NCBI GenBank assembly: GCA_021397835.1
Contig: JAJFZO010000724.1
Coordinates: 2,021,001-2,085,000 of the forward strand
DNA length: 64,000 nt
Origin: Moringa oleifera
Lineage: Eukaryota > Streptophyta > Magnoliopsida > Brassicales > Moringaceae
Reading direction: 5' to 3'
Shown here: positions 12,061 to 25,704 of the stretch, one piece after another
How positions within the stretch are numbered: position 1 is the stretch's first letter
How the letters are laid out: each line of letters begins with the position of its first letter
The notes under the pieces: model-generated
Database searches by the model: none
What the model was told of the DNA's origin: nothing
The model's input: only the letters and a program-made list of their open reading frames with translations
Position numbers and translations under genes: made by a program

Positions 12061-13524
12061 ACCTCCTTTTTTTTTTTTTTTTTTACTCAAGATATACATA
12101 CTTTAAATAAACACAAAAACATATATATATAAAATTAAATTTTATTATAAAAAATTATAATTTAAATATTTTTAATTTTTAAATATTTTAAAATAATATT
12201 CAATTTGATTTAAATTAATAGATAAATTTTGTTTAAAATTTTGTAAAAATTAAGGTCAACGTTTGTTAAAAAATAAAAGATAAACTTTTATGTGATTTTT
12301 ACTCTAATTTATAAATATAAAAATAAATTATAATTAAATTTATAAAATTTTCCTCATACTCTAAATCATTGAAATTAGTGAGCTGCAATTCAAACTTTGT
12401 ATTAGGCCACATTGGAATTTGATTTCGGTAGGAAAATTACTAAACTTTGCAAGAGATTCCGTTAGATGATACATAATAACCTGACTGAAATGCCCCTTAT
12501 TATTACTTGGAAAACAGTGGGGTTGAAGCTTGTCATCTTCACCGAAGTTATCTCAAGTCCGTGAGCTGTAGTTTGTGGTTGTGAAAGAAGAGATGTACCC
12601 TTTGCATAACCACCAAAATTCACAAAATCATAAATAAGATTATAATATTAAAACAAAAATAGGTTAAATATTATAAATAAATTTTATAATTAAAATTTTT
12701 TTTATAATTTTAAAAATATGAAAAATGAAGGGTATGAAAAAAAATATATTTTTTTCAAAAATTTTTAAATTATTTTTTATTATTTAAAAATATAAAAATA
12801 ATATTTTTTCATAATTCATTAAAGTTTTTTTATAGTTATATAAATACAAAGAAAGATCTAATAAAATAATATTTTTATTATTTTAAAAATAATTATTTAA
12901 TATTTAATATTTATTTTTAAAATAAAAAATATTTAATATTTTAAAAATATTTAATATTTTAAAAATATTATTTTATTATTTAAATATATGTATCAATAAT
13001 ATGTAAGGAATCGTGAAAATTTATTTTTCTTTCACTGTATGATTGTACAAATGTGAAGAACGAACTAATAAAATAATATTATTTTAAAATATTTTTTCAA
13101 TATTTAAAAATTTATTTGTTATAATTTAATTATTAAAAAACTATTAAATATTTTTTAAAGTATTATTTTATTAATATATATTAAAAAATTAAAACAATAA
13201 ACATATTCATTCTATTAATGTACAAACATATGCATAAACCAACAAATTAACCATAAAAAAATTAAGAGCAAATCACACTTCAATAATTTCATCAATAAAC
13301 CAGAATTCTAATGATTCTATAAACAAACTAATGCACTAATACTCCAATAATTTTATAAAAAAAAACCAATATACTAATATATATAAAGCAAAGTATAGAT
13401 GAACATCAAATCTTTCTCAAATCATCAAATTTATAAACTAACATATATTACTAAACGGATCTATTCTATAGTAAACCTATCTATTCCATTAACAAACACA
13501 TATATACATAATTTAACAAACCAT

Positions 13525-13557
<33 letters not shown>

Positions 13558-16500
13558 TAATTCTTTCTCCAATATATCAAAATACCAACACTCAAAAAAT
13601 TTTCGTCATCACTTCTTCCATCATAATACACTTTGCAAAAATGTAACGAATCATAATTTTTATTCAAACAAGCATTCATAGATATATCCAACATTTGACG
13701 AAGAATTAATTTATAAATCAAAACTATTTTTGTAATACAAGTTAAAATACAAATGATCACAATTCCTAAATTCTATAACGTCTTTACAAAATTTGAAACT
13801 CGAGTTTTACATTTTTATTTAAATTCTAAAATAATGCTCCATATGTACAACTCAAGTTCTTGTCTAACATTATCAAGTTTAAATTAAGTGTCAATATCAA
13901 TGTCCATCAGTTATATATATAAAATTAAAAAAATTAATACAATTAGAATTCACAGTAGTATTATATTCATTAATATTAAATAATTACTTAACAACTTATC
14001 TTTTTCAAATATGAAACATTAGTGTTACATTAGTTGATGATATCTTTCATAAACTTTATGACATAACATCTACACTCATGGTTGAAAGGTTGATGTAGAC
14101 ATTACATAACATAAATATAAAGTTCATGTGTTGGAAAAACAAAAAAAATCTAATACCACATAATTTAAGTATGTATACCTTAGCAACAATCCCGTTTGGT
14201 ACTTTGATGACATGTCTATTGCCAAGAACATTCAAAAAAATATAACAACAAAAAATAATCATAACTTTTAGAAATCTAATTACCAATATGAGTAAGAATA
14301 ATTTAACTCATTTGGACATGAAGACGTCCAACTTAGCTCGAGATCCACTAGAAACTCTGTACGTGAATTCTTTGGGCTCAATTATCATTAACATTCAATG
14401 TATCTTACATTATTAAGTAAGATAAACTAGTTAATAGGTACAAGTATAACACATATCTCTCTTACAATATGATTAAGGTAATAAGGCTATATTCTTATAA
14501 TTACATATGGATGATATGCACACTATAAGCAACATGTGAAGGATTGTTACTATGTGTTCAGAATCTTAAGAATGTAAATATAGAGAGGCAAGTAAGACAT
14601 TAGTTAAAGTTATCTCAGCATCATTACTTAGAGAAATTAGTTGAAAGGATTTCAATGAATCAAGCTATTAGGATAAGTATTCCATTAAAAAATTACTCCA
14701 AATTGTCAACCTTAAATTTTCCCACCGCAAAGGAAGCAAAACTGAAAATGAATAGCATTTCTTACTTTAGTTCTATCATGTATCCCATAACATGTGTCAA
14801 TTTTGATTTAGCTTTTGGAAGCAGTTTATTTAGTAAACGTATGGCTAATATAAGGAAAAAGCAGGGCAGGCCATGAAAAATGGATGTTAAAATACATAAA
14901 CAACATAACACATTATAGTTTGGTTTATGAGAATAGAGGCTAGATACAAGAAGGATTAATTGATTTTGTAGATGCAAATGTCGCAAGTCGTATAAGGATC
15001 ATTGAAGATCTTTATCAACATACGTTTTTCTGCATGATTGTTATTATGGGAGTTGTTGTAGTCCATGTTGGCCTTATTTACTTTTAGGCTACGTGTGTTG
15101 CTAAAACAATGGGATTTAAATGAGAATGATCACAAGGCTTACTTGGAGAATTGAAGATAAATTCGAGAGTTACTAAATTCTCAAATAACCAATGAACTTT
15201 TCATCTATATAAAAACTTAGTCTACAATGAATAGACAAAGCTCCTAGATGTTAAGTTTTATTTTATTAGAGATATGTGGAGGAAGGAAATATCTAGATGG
15301 AGAAAGTAAAAACAAAATAAAATTTTGTCGATATTGTTGGCTCTATATATATAGTAGCAACCCAAGGAGCGTGAATTAGGCTTTTTAAATTCTTTAATTA
15401 GTTCTAATATATAATTTTCTCTTTAATTTCTCAAGTAAGCAACAATAAAACAAATAAATGGATGTGTAATAATATAAAAAGTGAAACAGAGAGAAAGATA
15501 GCAAATGCTGTAACTTTTATATGATTTGATAATTTTATTTACATATACATCTTTAAACAACTCATTTGAGGATTTTATTTTATTTTTTAATGAAAAGACA
15601 TTTATTCTTCACAACCAAGCTTTAGATTAAGTGGATTCCTTTATATTTTCATAAACATTTTTCAATATAAGATTTTTAAAATAAGATGAGTAACTCTCTT
15701 AAAGAGTAAATGAATATAAGATTAACCTCTAAATGAATGAGTTTGTTCAAAAAGGATATGAGTTAAAATAAGAGGGGAAAGAATGAGATGAGAAATGACT
15801 TTAAGAATGTTCAAGTAAGAAGTATGGTTTAAATATTTCAAAAAGCTACTTATAGTTCAATTTTAAAAATTAGCCATTAGACACTTAAGGTTGATAATGG
15901 GTCAAGTCGAGCTAGCTCAACCATGATCATGGCTCAAGTTTAACTCATAACAAAACTTAATGGGCTTTGTAAAATGATAGTTCAGTTAGAGTCGTCCATT
16001 TGAAGAATATATGACTCATAGCTCACTTGTGAGCTTTATATACCTGTCAAGTTACCTTAAACAAACCAATTTAATGGATTTTAAATGGGTTATATGCAGG
16101 TCGGTCCAACAAATTTTATAGAAGTTAATTTGATAGATAATCTTATTTACTATTTTTTAAAAATAATATAAATAACTAAATAAATCACTTTTTATTTTAA
16201 GATTTCACTAATTTATATTAGTGAAGTAAAAAATTCATTTCTATCTTGTGAAACTTGATATATTTTACATTTTTATTGAAACTTAGTGATGACAGTTTAG
16301 TAAGTAAGCACAAAATATTATTTTGTAGATTTTTAATTCATTTTTTTACATTACGGTACTTTAAGAATATTATAATTTATATATAAGAATATTTATATCA
16401 CAAAATAACAATTTAAAATTATGATAATTATATGATATATAAAACACTTTAGCAAAACTAATCTAGTTTAGAATTAAAACAATTAAAAACAATATGAAAA

Positions 16501-16560
16501 ATATTTATCAAAATGCAAAAAATAAAAATAAAATCAAAAATTAATATAAGGCCCCGTTAA
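12061..16560. other. AT-rich intergenic spacer
   Basis: Nearly pure A/T with runs of alternating AATATTTTTAAAA-type words between 12600 and 13200. No gene is supported. Around 15895-16110 there is a slightly GC-richer patch (GGGTCAAGTCGAGCTAGCTC at about 15899, GGGTTATATGCAGGTCGGTCC near 16087) of the kind seen at ends of decayed hAT-like elements, but no clear inverted repeats remain. Confidence 0.6.
13534..13557. repeat. (AT)n microsatellite
   Basis: Uninterrupted AT dinucleotides following a short CACACA run. Confidence 0.9.
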
Positions 16561-16575
16561 AACGACATCCTAACT

Positions 16576-17249
16576 GAAGGCTTTAATGGCCTCGCTTTAA
16601 GTCGCTTGGCCATGAAGCATATTTTTTAAAATTAAAGTACCAGAATTAATGAAAAATATAAATAAGCTCATGAAAAGAAAAATAATAAACAAGAGATGCA
16701 TGAAGTAAAGATTGCCAACCATGTGATCGAAAAAATCAAGGAGATAATATTATTTTATTATTTTTTAAAAAATAATAATTATATATTTTATTATTTTAAA
16801 AAAATATTATAACTTAAATGCAAGAAATATTCATTTTTCATCAATTATACAATTATACATATTTATTATTTTTTAAAAAATATTATAACTTAAATGCAAG
16901 AAATATCTATTTTTCATCAATTATACAATTATACATATATAACAAAATCTTAATTGATTGATCTTCTGCTGCTTTGTTTTGAAGCAGCGGTAATGGCACG
17001 CAATTTTTCAAAATAGAAGCACCAAATTAGTGAAATAAAAAACCGGTCACGTGAAAGAAAATAATGATAAACAAGAGATCTAACAGAATCAAGGCTGTCT
17101 ACCACGTGACTGATAAGACCGGAGAGATAAGGCAGTGAACCAGTCACCAAATTAGCGAGACAGGAGCCCACACAGTCTTCCGGACCACAAGACCAATAAT
17201 TGAGTGTTCGTGTAATTTTGTCTTCAACACTAACGCTGATGTGTCCCAT
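16576..17249. repeat. diverged local duplication with a 76-bp tandem repeat between the copies
   Basis: Block A (about 16576-16748) and block B (about 16978-17128) align over roughly 150 bp. Shared landmarks are ATAAACAAGAGAT and AACCATGTGA versus TACCACGTGA, followed by (A)GGAGATAA. Between them sits a 76-bp unit present twice (about 16788-16863 and 16864-16939; shared word CTTAAATGCAAGAAATAT). Block B overlaps a 99-codon minus-strand frame at 16950-17249 opening MGHISVSVEDKITRTL. I do not recognise that product and it has no visible partner exons, so it may be a relic exon. Confidence 0.65.
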
Positions 17250-18625
17250 TAGAGTTGCCCCATTTTAAAATTGTAGATTGGGGGAATCATTGGACTTTAC
17301 TTTAATTGTTTATCTTGTTTGCTGGGAATAAAATGTTCCACAAGCATTTCGACGATTTTTTTTTTAAATTTTTTTTCTCTCATAAACCTCAACTTATTAT
17401 TATTATTATTATTTTTATTTAATTTTTTTAGTATTAACGAAGTAATTTTTTGTTCTATTTGACATATTAATTTGATTTGATTAATAACATAAGTTAATAG
17501 AAATATTGATTTTAGATATATATTAAATTATAAGAATATAATAAAAAACCAATAAATCTATTTTCTTATATTTGTGATTTACTATTTCTTTAATTATTTT
17601 TTGTGATTAAAAAACGTGATAATAATTTATTCCCTTAATAATTTACTTAGCATCTATAAATTATATGTTTTATAATATTAAGAAAATATATAATTTTTTT
17701 AATTTGTGTTTGAAGTATTCATGATTTTTTTCTCATTTTAATTTAAAATATTATAGTTATTTTTTAGATAAATATCATTTTAAATCTTAAATTTTATTTT
17801 TTTATCAAAATTTTACTTTCAAAATATATCCAAACAAATTTTAATATTTTAATATTATTTAAATTTAACTTTATTAAAATTTAAATATTAAAAATATTTA
17901 AATTAAAGATATTTTATAATAAATTTTGACTTATAATTTTTTTATATGTAAAAAAAATTCAAGCTATTATTATGAAAAAATTTAAAATATTTTTATCACT
18001 AAAAATATTTTTCAAAAAATATGTTATTAAAAATTTTAAAAAATAAATAATTATTTATTTTTTAAAATTTAAGAGATAAAATTAGAATAAAACTTAAAAT
18101 CTATTTAAACAGTTTTTAATCATTTCAACAATAAAAAACTTAATAATTTTTATAATTATTTTAAATTAAATTTTAAGTAATTTTTATTTTAAATATAATA
18201 ATATATATTTTTTTTCTGTCATTTCTTCTCACCTTTCTGTCATTCCAATATTGCAGCTCAAACTGTTGGATGTTGATGGCCGGAGAGAAAGACGCCTAAT
18301 AAAATTCATTTCTTTTTAACTTAACTTGACTGTACATAAAAGCATTGACTGATAAGATGCAAAAGATTCCATTTGTTAACTTAGTCTTCCAGTATTTATT
18401 TCTTTTTTTTTTTCTCTGAAACTCTCCTGCTTACCAAGCGCCTTATAAAAATCAACTGACCAAGTCCAGAAATCGCCATCGATTTCGAACCACTGCTTAT
18501 TTCGATTTCGCGACACATTCCTGGCCATTGCCTGGATGTGAAGGAAAATTTATTTGAAGCAGTGAAGAGAAAGGAAGAGCAGAGGGAAAACATATATTCG
18601 GAAAGCAAGCAGAAATCTTGTATCA
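17250..18625. other. AT-rich spacer and 5' flank of the aquaporin gene
   Basis: Extremely AT-rich to about 18200, including a short (TTA)n run at about 17397-17412. The last 400 bp are of normal composition and should hold the promoter and 5' UTR of the SIP gene. No convincing TATA box stands out. Confidence 0.5.
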
Positions 18626-21438
18626 ATGACTAAGACTCGCTTGCTTTTATCAGATTTTATCATTTCTTTCATGTGGTTATGGTCAGGGGTGCTGATCAAG
18701 GTCTTTGTGCACAAGGTTTTGGACTTGGGTCATGAGCCAAGAGGTGAGATTATCAAAGGTGCTCTGTCTATCATCAACATGTTCTTTTTTGCATTCTTGT
18801 GCCATGCGAGCAAGGGAGGAGGTTACAATCCTTTGACCGTTTTGGCTTCTGCCATCTCTGGTGATTTCAGGCGCTTTCTCTTCACTGTCGGGGCTAGAAT
18901 CCCTGCTCAGGTTAGCTCTTTGGTGCTTTTCTGGTTGTTGGAACCGAATTTTGATGATTGATTTCCATTTTTTTTTTCTTTTATGGCTACAAGGATTGAA
19001 ATCTGAGCTAGGTTTGCTTTTTTTTTTTTCCTGGTTCCAAGTTGTATTTGATTACTTTATTAGAATCTTAGCTGGGTTCCATTTCCATGGTTGCTTGTTT
19101 GCAGAGATATTGAAGGAACTCAACTCAAAAAAAAAAAAAAAAAAACAAATCAAAACAAAACGGTCTAGGTTTTGTTCTGTATTCTTTAGTGTTAGTTTCG
19201 TACCTGAAAAGATAGTTCAACTCAATTGAGACAAATATTTGGCTAAAGCTTGCTCTTTGAGGGATTTCTTTTTTGGCCCTCAATCATTCTGTTAATCCAT
19301 ACTTAGCAGAGCATTTCAAGTTTTGCCTTTTGTAAATTGCCTCTGTGTCTGTGTTTGTTTCTGTTACTTTCCTTTAAATGTACTCCCTGGCCCAAGTTTC
19401 TTATCATGCTTTTCTGGTAGATTTTGTTTACATGTATGGAACTAGTTTTTGGTGATATTACAATTCCGTTTTTGGTCAGATGAAGTCATAAATTTACTCA
19501 AGACTAAGGGAGGCTCAATTGGTGATTTGAGGAGGTTGAGCGCCTTACTACCCTCTCAAAAACACAAATACATATTATAAGTGTATGTCATTTCTGGTGG
19601 TCATTTATGCTGCTATTTACTAATGTCTAGATGAGACACTTTTGCAAAGGATGGATCATGTAAATATGAATTCCAGAAGCTACTGTTGAATGCCCTGCAT
19701 TTTTATGTCCCATTTGTTTGAGTAACTTATAACTTTTTGATCAGTTAACCTCATTTAGCTGCACCATTGTCTTTCATCTTGCAGTAAGGGGGAGACCGTC
19801 TATCCAAGTTGCACACGATTTATTTAATGTGAAATTTATCGTTAAGTTTTCATGAATAAATGCGGTTTTTATGGGGATGCTAAGATGGATGAATCGAGAA
19901 ACTGAGCAGGATAATAGAGAACTATAAACATTATAGAATTATGTAGCGCTTTCAAAATAATTTGGAGCTAAGGAAGATTTGAGTAACCTAACCAGTCATG
20001 TCTGGGGATATTTGTAAGCTGAGGACAATCCTGTACAGATCTTATTAATGGAGATAGCTGTGTATGTCAGGTGCACTGACATTTCAACAAGATACACGCA
20101 AATTGTTGCGGAAGTGTTGAAAGATTGGATATTGTAGGTCAAGGAAAGCCCAGAAGGAGTAACATGTTTCCTCCTCCACTGCTTTACCAAAACTTTGATA
20201 AAGTTGTCCTAGGCAATATGTCAAGTGAAACCGTATCAAAAAGGGCAATTTGTTTCTTGAGTTTTGGTCCTTTGGTGTTAAGGATTTTTTCTATTCATAT
20301 TTTATTTTGTGTCTTGCTGATATAGTAACCTTTGCTCCTTGACAGTAGTTTTTTTCTTTTTCAGTTTCATCTTTTAGAAGTTTCTTTTCTAGTCATTCTC
20401 TTTAGAAAGAAATCATTTATGGAGAAGATTTCTGATAGGTTCTAGAAGAGGGTATGACTACATTCATATTATTTAGGTTTTGCCCCAGGGATCCTATTTC
20501 TGCCGTTTTGTTTTAGTAGCTGCTTCACGGTTTCAACTGGCTTTTGCTAAGGATGCAACTGCTGCTATTTTACCTATCGTGCTAGGAGAGGAAAATATTG
20601 ATAAAACATAAAAAATTGCCCTCTATGTATGATTCTTCAAATATATCTAAAAGAAATAAAAATGGTTGAATTGCTTGACATATTGCATCTATTTCTTTAG
20701 CATTTTAAGAGTTTCCTCTTATTATATTGCTTTCTTGTGGTGACCAATTAGAGGATAAAGTTCTCATGATGGATTGTCTATGCATCTTGAGATAATGGTT
20801 AGGGAAATTATGATAAAACTATGTACCATACTTTATTTGATACGAGGACCATTCGTGTTGTCCATAAGCGTATTCTTCTTGTCTCTTTTTCACTTCAGGT
20901 AATTGGATCCATTGTTGCGGTTAGGCTCATTGTTGAGACCTTTCCTGAAGTAGGACGTGGACCACGTTTGAAAGTTGACATTCATCAAGGTGCACTAACT
21001 GAAGGACTTCTGACATTTGCAATTGTTACTATATCAATGGGGCTTGCAAGAAAAATCCCTGGAAATTCCTTCATGAAGACTTGGATCTCAAGTGTCTCCA
21101 AGTTAACTCTTCATATTCTAGGCTCTGATCTGACTGGTGGATGTATGAACCCAGCTGCTGTAAGTATCCAGTCAATCGTCACTCAACTTTATTACATTCA
21201 TTTCTTTCTTTGGGTTTGCTGCAAAATTTTCCAAGGCAAGCTTTGATCAGAGAAATGTTTATAAAACTTGTAGGTGATGGGATGGGCTTATGCTCGTAAG
21301 GATCACATAACAAAGGAGCATATCCTTGTCTACTGGCTTGCCCCGATAGAGGCGACCCTGCTAGCAGTTTGGACATTTAGATTGGTAGCTAAGCCGCCAA
21401 CAGAGAAGAAAGAAACCTTGAAGGCTAAATCAGAATAA
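18626..21438 (+). CDS. SIP2-1: small basic intrinsic protein, SIP2;1-type aquaporin
   Basis: Three exons: 18626-18910, 20899-21159 and 21274-21438, all joined in phase 0 by GT-AG introns (first intron about 2.0 kb). The product is 236 aa, about the family length. It has several hydrophobic membrane segments. The first pore motif is NPL at residues 68-70 (GGGYNPLTVLAS) and the second is NPA at 179-181 (GGCMNPAAVMGWAYA). NPL in loop B distinguishes SIP2 from SIP1 members, which carry NPT or similar there. The C-terminus is Lys-rich (KPPTEKKETLKAKSE). Family knowledge: SIPs are plant MIP-family channels found in the ER membrane; SIP2 transports water weakly. The frame is intact and the gene should be functional. 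Confidence 0.93.
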
Positions 21439-24169
21439 AAAAATAAAAATAAAAAAAGAGTAGAAATTTCTCCTTCTTATGCTCTGATTCTTTCTCCAAT
21501 CTAATCTGAACTCTGATTTTCCTCTTCTTTTGTGTGAACTTATTAATGTGCAAGTATTTTTCTCTGTAGATTCACTGACTATTTCTCCTTAGTCCCATCT
21601 TTCTCTCTTTCTCGTTCTATCCATGCATGTGAGCAAGTATACATGTGTGAGTAAATCAGTGTTGACCTGCTGAGGGTCAGCTCAGTATTAGCCTAGAGCA
21701 TATGCCTTCAGATTGATAATGGTCGGTCTCCTCAGTGGTGCAAGCAGGGACATAGGAAGTGATATATGGAGGTTAACATTTAAATAGGATAATCACATAA
21801 TTATTGACACCTAAAAATGCCAAAATTACTGGTAAGAGTCAACAAAATATATTAGGAATAATTTTTCTATTAAAAACCGAACTTTTTGGTAAAGGAATAA
21901 TTATTTATTAAAAAATTAATAATGATAAATGGTTAAGTGAAAATCTTGCTCAAAAACTTTTGAATAACAGATCAACTATTCATGTAAAGCGATGCACTAT
22001 TGTTTTATGTATATATATAGGTTTTATTCTCTTATGATAATATAAATAAAATGTAAGTTTTATTTAATTGGAAAAAGTGACCTAATAAAAATTAATATTG
22101 AAGTATGATATAAATTCTCAATCTAAAATCTACAAAATATGTAGCAGAAAATAGAATAAATATCAAAATAAATTTTACGTATTATTTGTATTTTTTAATC
22201 ACAGTCATGTGAGTTTTTCTTTTAATCAACTTTACATTTAAAATAATCATTTGGTCCAATCGTCCATTATCTTTAATTTCTTTGAAAGGGACAATCACAA
22301 TGAAGATTTTGCCTAATAAATTTTAGTTTTAAAATTTTCACATATGCGAAAAAAAAATAATTATCTCACAAAAAAAATTCATAATGTTTTTGAGTATTGA
22401 AGATATTTTTTAATAATTTTACATTGTAAAAAAATTATTTTTGATATTGAAAAAATTATAAGATTTTTTGTAACAGCTTATATCTTTATTTATAAAAAAT
22501 TTTGAGTCAAAATTTATTATATAAAATTTTTAATTTAAATAAATTTTCAAAAAAAAATACAGATAATAATCGATTTGGACCAAATTAAAGGTTCATATAC
22601 TTGTAAAAGTGATCCAAAAAATACTACTGAGACTTGATTAAAAAACATCAAGATTTGTTTTTTGATATTTATCTTAAAATATATGAAAAATCTTGGTGAT
22701 ATTTTTTATCATTATTGTTGTAAAATTATCCATTCTATTATTGATTTTACATTAACATAGATTTTTCGTAAGACATAAAAATTCAATATAAATAAAATTC
22801 ATGATTAACTTAATTTTTATGTATTATAAAAATATTATCAAAAAATAAAAATACCTTTTAAGCGATTTAATTTTCTTATTTGTTTTATTTATGAATTCTA
22901 AGTTTTTGTTATCCTTGTAGAATCAAAATCACCTTTTTTTTCATGATTGCCAATATTGTCATTGCAATTATTATTATTATTGTTATAATTGTCGCTATCA
23001 TTATTGTGTACAATTTTCATTATAGTTACCTTCTTATCTTTGCTGCTCTCATAAATTTTATCTTACAGTGTTTTTTGTTTTAATTTTTAATTGTTTTAAT
23101 ATTTGTTCAATTTTTCAACTTTTTTTTTTTACTCAAAATGTTATGTTGTTATATTTGGTTTGCATTTTTGTTAGTAAAATAATATAACAAATAAAATATT
23201 CAAAACAATATTGTATTGAACAATATGTCCGTAATGAAAAAAATAATGGTTGGTTGATGTATTTTATTAACAGTAGAATAAATTAAATATCATATATATA
23301 TCAATATTCAATTGTATATATGATGTTTTAATTTAAATTTATTTTTTAATATATTTACGTAATAAATTTTAACTTAAATTTTTTATATAAAAAATATTTA
23401 AATTATGATAATCATAAAAAGTTTTTAGAAATATTTGAAGTATTAATACATATTTTGATTTTATATTATCAAATATTTTAAAAATTTATAAAAATAGTTT
23501 ATAAATCAATTTTTTAAAAATTAAAGAATGAACTAAAAATAAAGTGTAAAATTTATTAAAGTTATTTTAAAGATATTTCAACAATGAATATATCATTAAT
23601 TTTTCATGATTATTGTAGTTAATGTTTAAATTAAATTGCATTAAAAAATTAAATATACAATTAATCCAATTGACGTGAAAATTTAAATTGAGAGATCGAA
23701 TTTATTTTCAGGTTTTTTTATATTTATCTCAAAATATTTGTGTGCAACAGTAGTGTTATTACAAAAAAAAAAAGATAATTCTCAAAAAATTTATATTGAA
23801 TTGAACATGAGTAATTTATTTAACTAAAAATTTAAAATTAAATTTTTATATAGGGAATTTATTTAGTTAAATTGTTTACTCAAATGCTAAATATTTTAAG
23901 TATAATTTTTTTTTCAAAAAATAATAAAAAAGATAAGCATCTATAAGATTTATTTATGAATTGATGTGTAGTCACTTAAAGATTGACATTACCTTAATTG
24001 CTATTAACACATTGGGATGGCAAATCACATCTTGGTGTAATACTACAAGATATTTAATGATTTGCATTATCTAAGAGATCCAAAATTCAAGTGGCAATAC
24101 AGATTTCTTTCCCAATTACAGTTCCTTTTTCGAAGAAAGTGCTCCCTTTTCCTCTAAAAAAAATATATT

Positions 24170-24520
24170 GGGATGAATTTTTGGTTAAATTAAAATTAAT
24201 TAATCTAAATCTCTTACTTTAGGGTATAATTTTTTAAAAAAGAAGATTAGAAAAAAAAATGTGTGGGGATGAACAAGGTTTTTTGCTAAATTAAAACTAA
24301 TTAATCTAAAGCTCTTACTTTAACGTATTGTTTTTTTTTTTTTAAAAAAAGATTATTAGAATATAGGATTTATGAATCAATGTGTAATCACATAGTGGGA
24401 CCAACAGGGTTTTTGTTCAAATTGAAATTAATTAATCTAAATCTCTTCCTTTAAAGTGAGTTCCATTTGAACTAAAATTAATGAATCTAATCAAAATTCA
24501 AGTAATTTTTTTTCTAAGTT
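24170..24520. repeat. diverged tandem repeat, unit about 96-130 bp
   Basis: The word AATTAATCTAAATCTCTTAC and close variants recur after GGGATGAA-like starts at about 24170 and 24266 and GGGACCAA at 24397. A fourth partial copy is near 24470. Copies are separated by T/A runs. Confidence 0.55.
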
Positions 24521-24543
24521 TTGGATTAATTTCAAGTTAATCC

Positions 24544-24573
<30 letters not shown>
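24544..24573. repeat. (ATT)n microsatellite
   Basis: About ten ATT units in a row. Confidence 0.85.
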
Positions 24574-24574
<1 letters not shown>

Positions 24575-25610
24575 TTTAAATTAAAATAAAATAAATATAA
24601 TTATCTTAAATATATTAATTAAAAAATATAAATTAAACTTTGCACCGATGAACATAAAACTATAACATACTTACATTATAGTTTAGTGTAATATGATCAA
24701 GTCTGGTCAATACGAGACTGAATTTTCCGTAGCACAGAAAAATTAAGTCTAAAATGTTTGACCTAATTCATATTAGTCTAAAGACATCAAATTTCTGTGA
24801 CTAGAAAACATTAATTTTAAATCATTAATTATAATTAGTTTGGCCTCATTGATAGTCTTAATTGGATAAGTTCAAATAAAAACATTATTTTAATTTTACT
24901 AAACAAACGAGTGGTTTAAAGAAGCTTAAATAGTTGATTTAATTATATAGTATAACTTCTTTGCCTTTAGCCTTATTATTATTTTTTAAAAAAAACTGTG
25001 TTTAAGTTAAAAATCACTATCGCTTGGTTCATAAATAGGATTAAACGTAAATAATTAATCCAAAGAATTAGATTACAATGCATTATAATTTGAGTGATTA
25101 AAGTTCAATTAATATTGTTATAATTTCAAAATTTTTTCAGTCATTAATAAGTTTTTATTTATATCAAAATTTAAAAATTGGAAAAGATATATAACTTGTT
25201 AAATAATAGATTAAGGTAATATAAAAGAATTAATTTTTTTAAAAAGGATAACTTAGTAAATAAAAATAATAATAAAAAAATTAATGATAATAAAAAGATT
25301 TTCAAAAATCTGCTCACTTTGATTTCTATAATTTGGATATTCCCATTTTGCTCGCTCCTGGCATCTTTACGTACTTTTGAAGTGCTAATTTCAAAATTTT
25401 TCCACGTGATTGAATATAGATAGAAGGAGTACACAGTCTTATCATGAATATCCTCAAAATGATATATCCTTTTCCCTCTCCCACAAGACCACAAGCTTCA
25501 CTCTCTCTCTCCTTCTCTGTCGGTGAATCTATATACACAGAGAGTTAGATGGACATGATCTCCTTCTCCTTCAAGAGCGAGGACACCGCCTTCACTTTCG
25601 CTACTCTCTC

Positions 25611-25619
25611 TATATAAGG
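25611..25619 (+). promoter_or_regulatory. TATA box of the MYB gene
   Basis: TATATAAGG lies 86-94 bp before the ATG. It follows a CT-rich tract (about 25497-25520 and 25600-25610), common in plant core promoters. Transcription would start near 25640, leaving a 5' UTR of about 60 nt. Confidence 0.6.
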
Positions 25620-25704
25620 ATTATATCTCACGCTCTCCATACACAGACACACATAATTCATAGCTAATCTACTTAAACTTGTGTGGTCGTGATCGAATAG
25701 AGGG

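Larger units (their letters stand above)
21439..25496. other. AT-rich intergenic spacer
   Basis: The first 300 bp are the 3' UTR of the SIP gene. The rest is AT-rich with no supported gene. Confidence 0.6.

Noticed and set aside
18861..19229. 122-codon plus-strand frame overlapping exon 1 of the SIP gene
   Set aside because: Different frame from the conserved aquaporin, runs into its intron and through a poly(A) tract.
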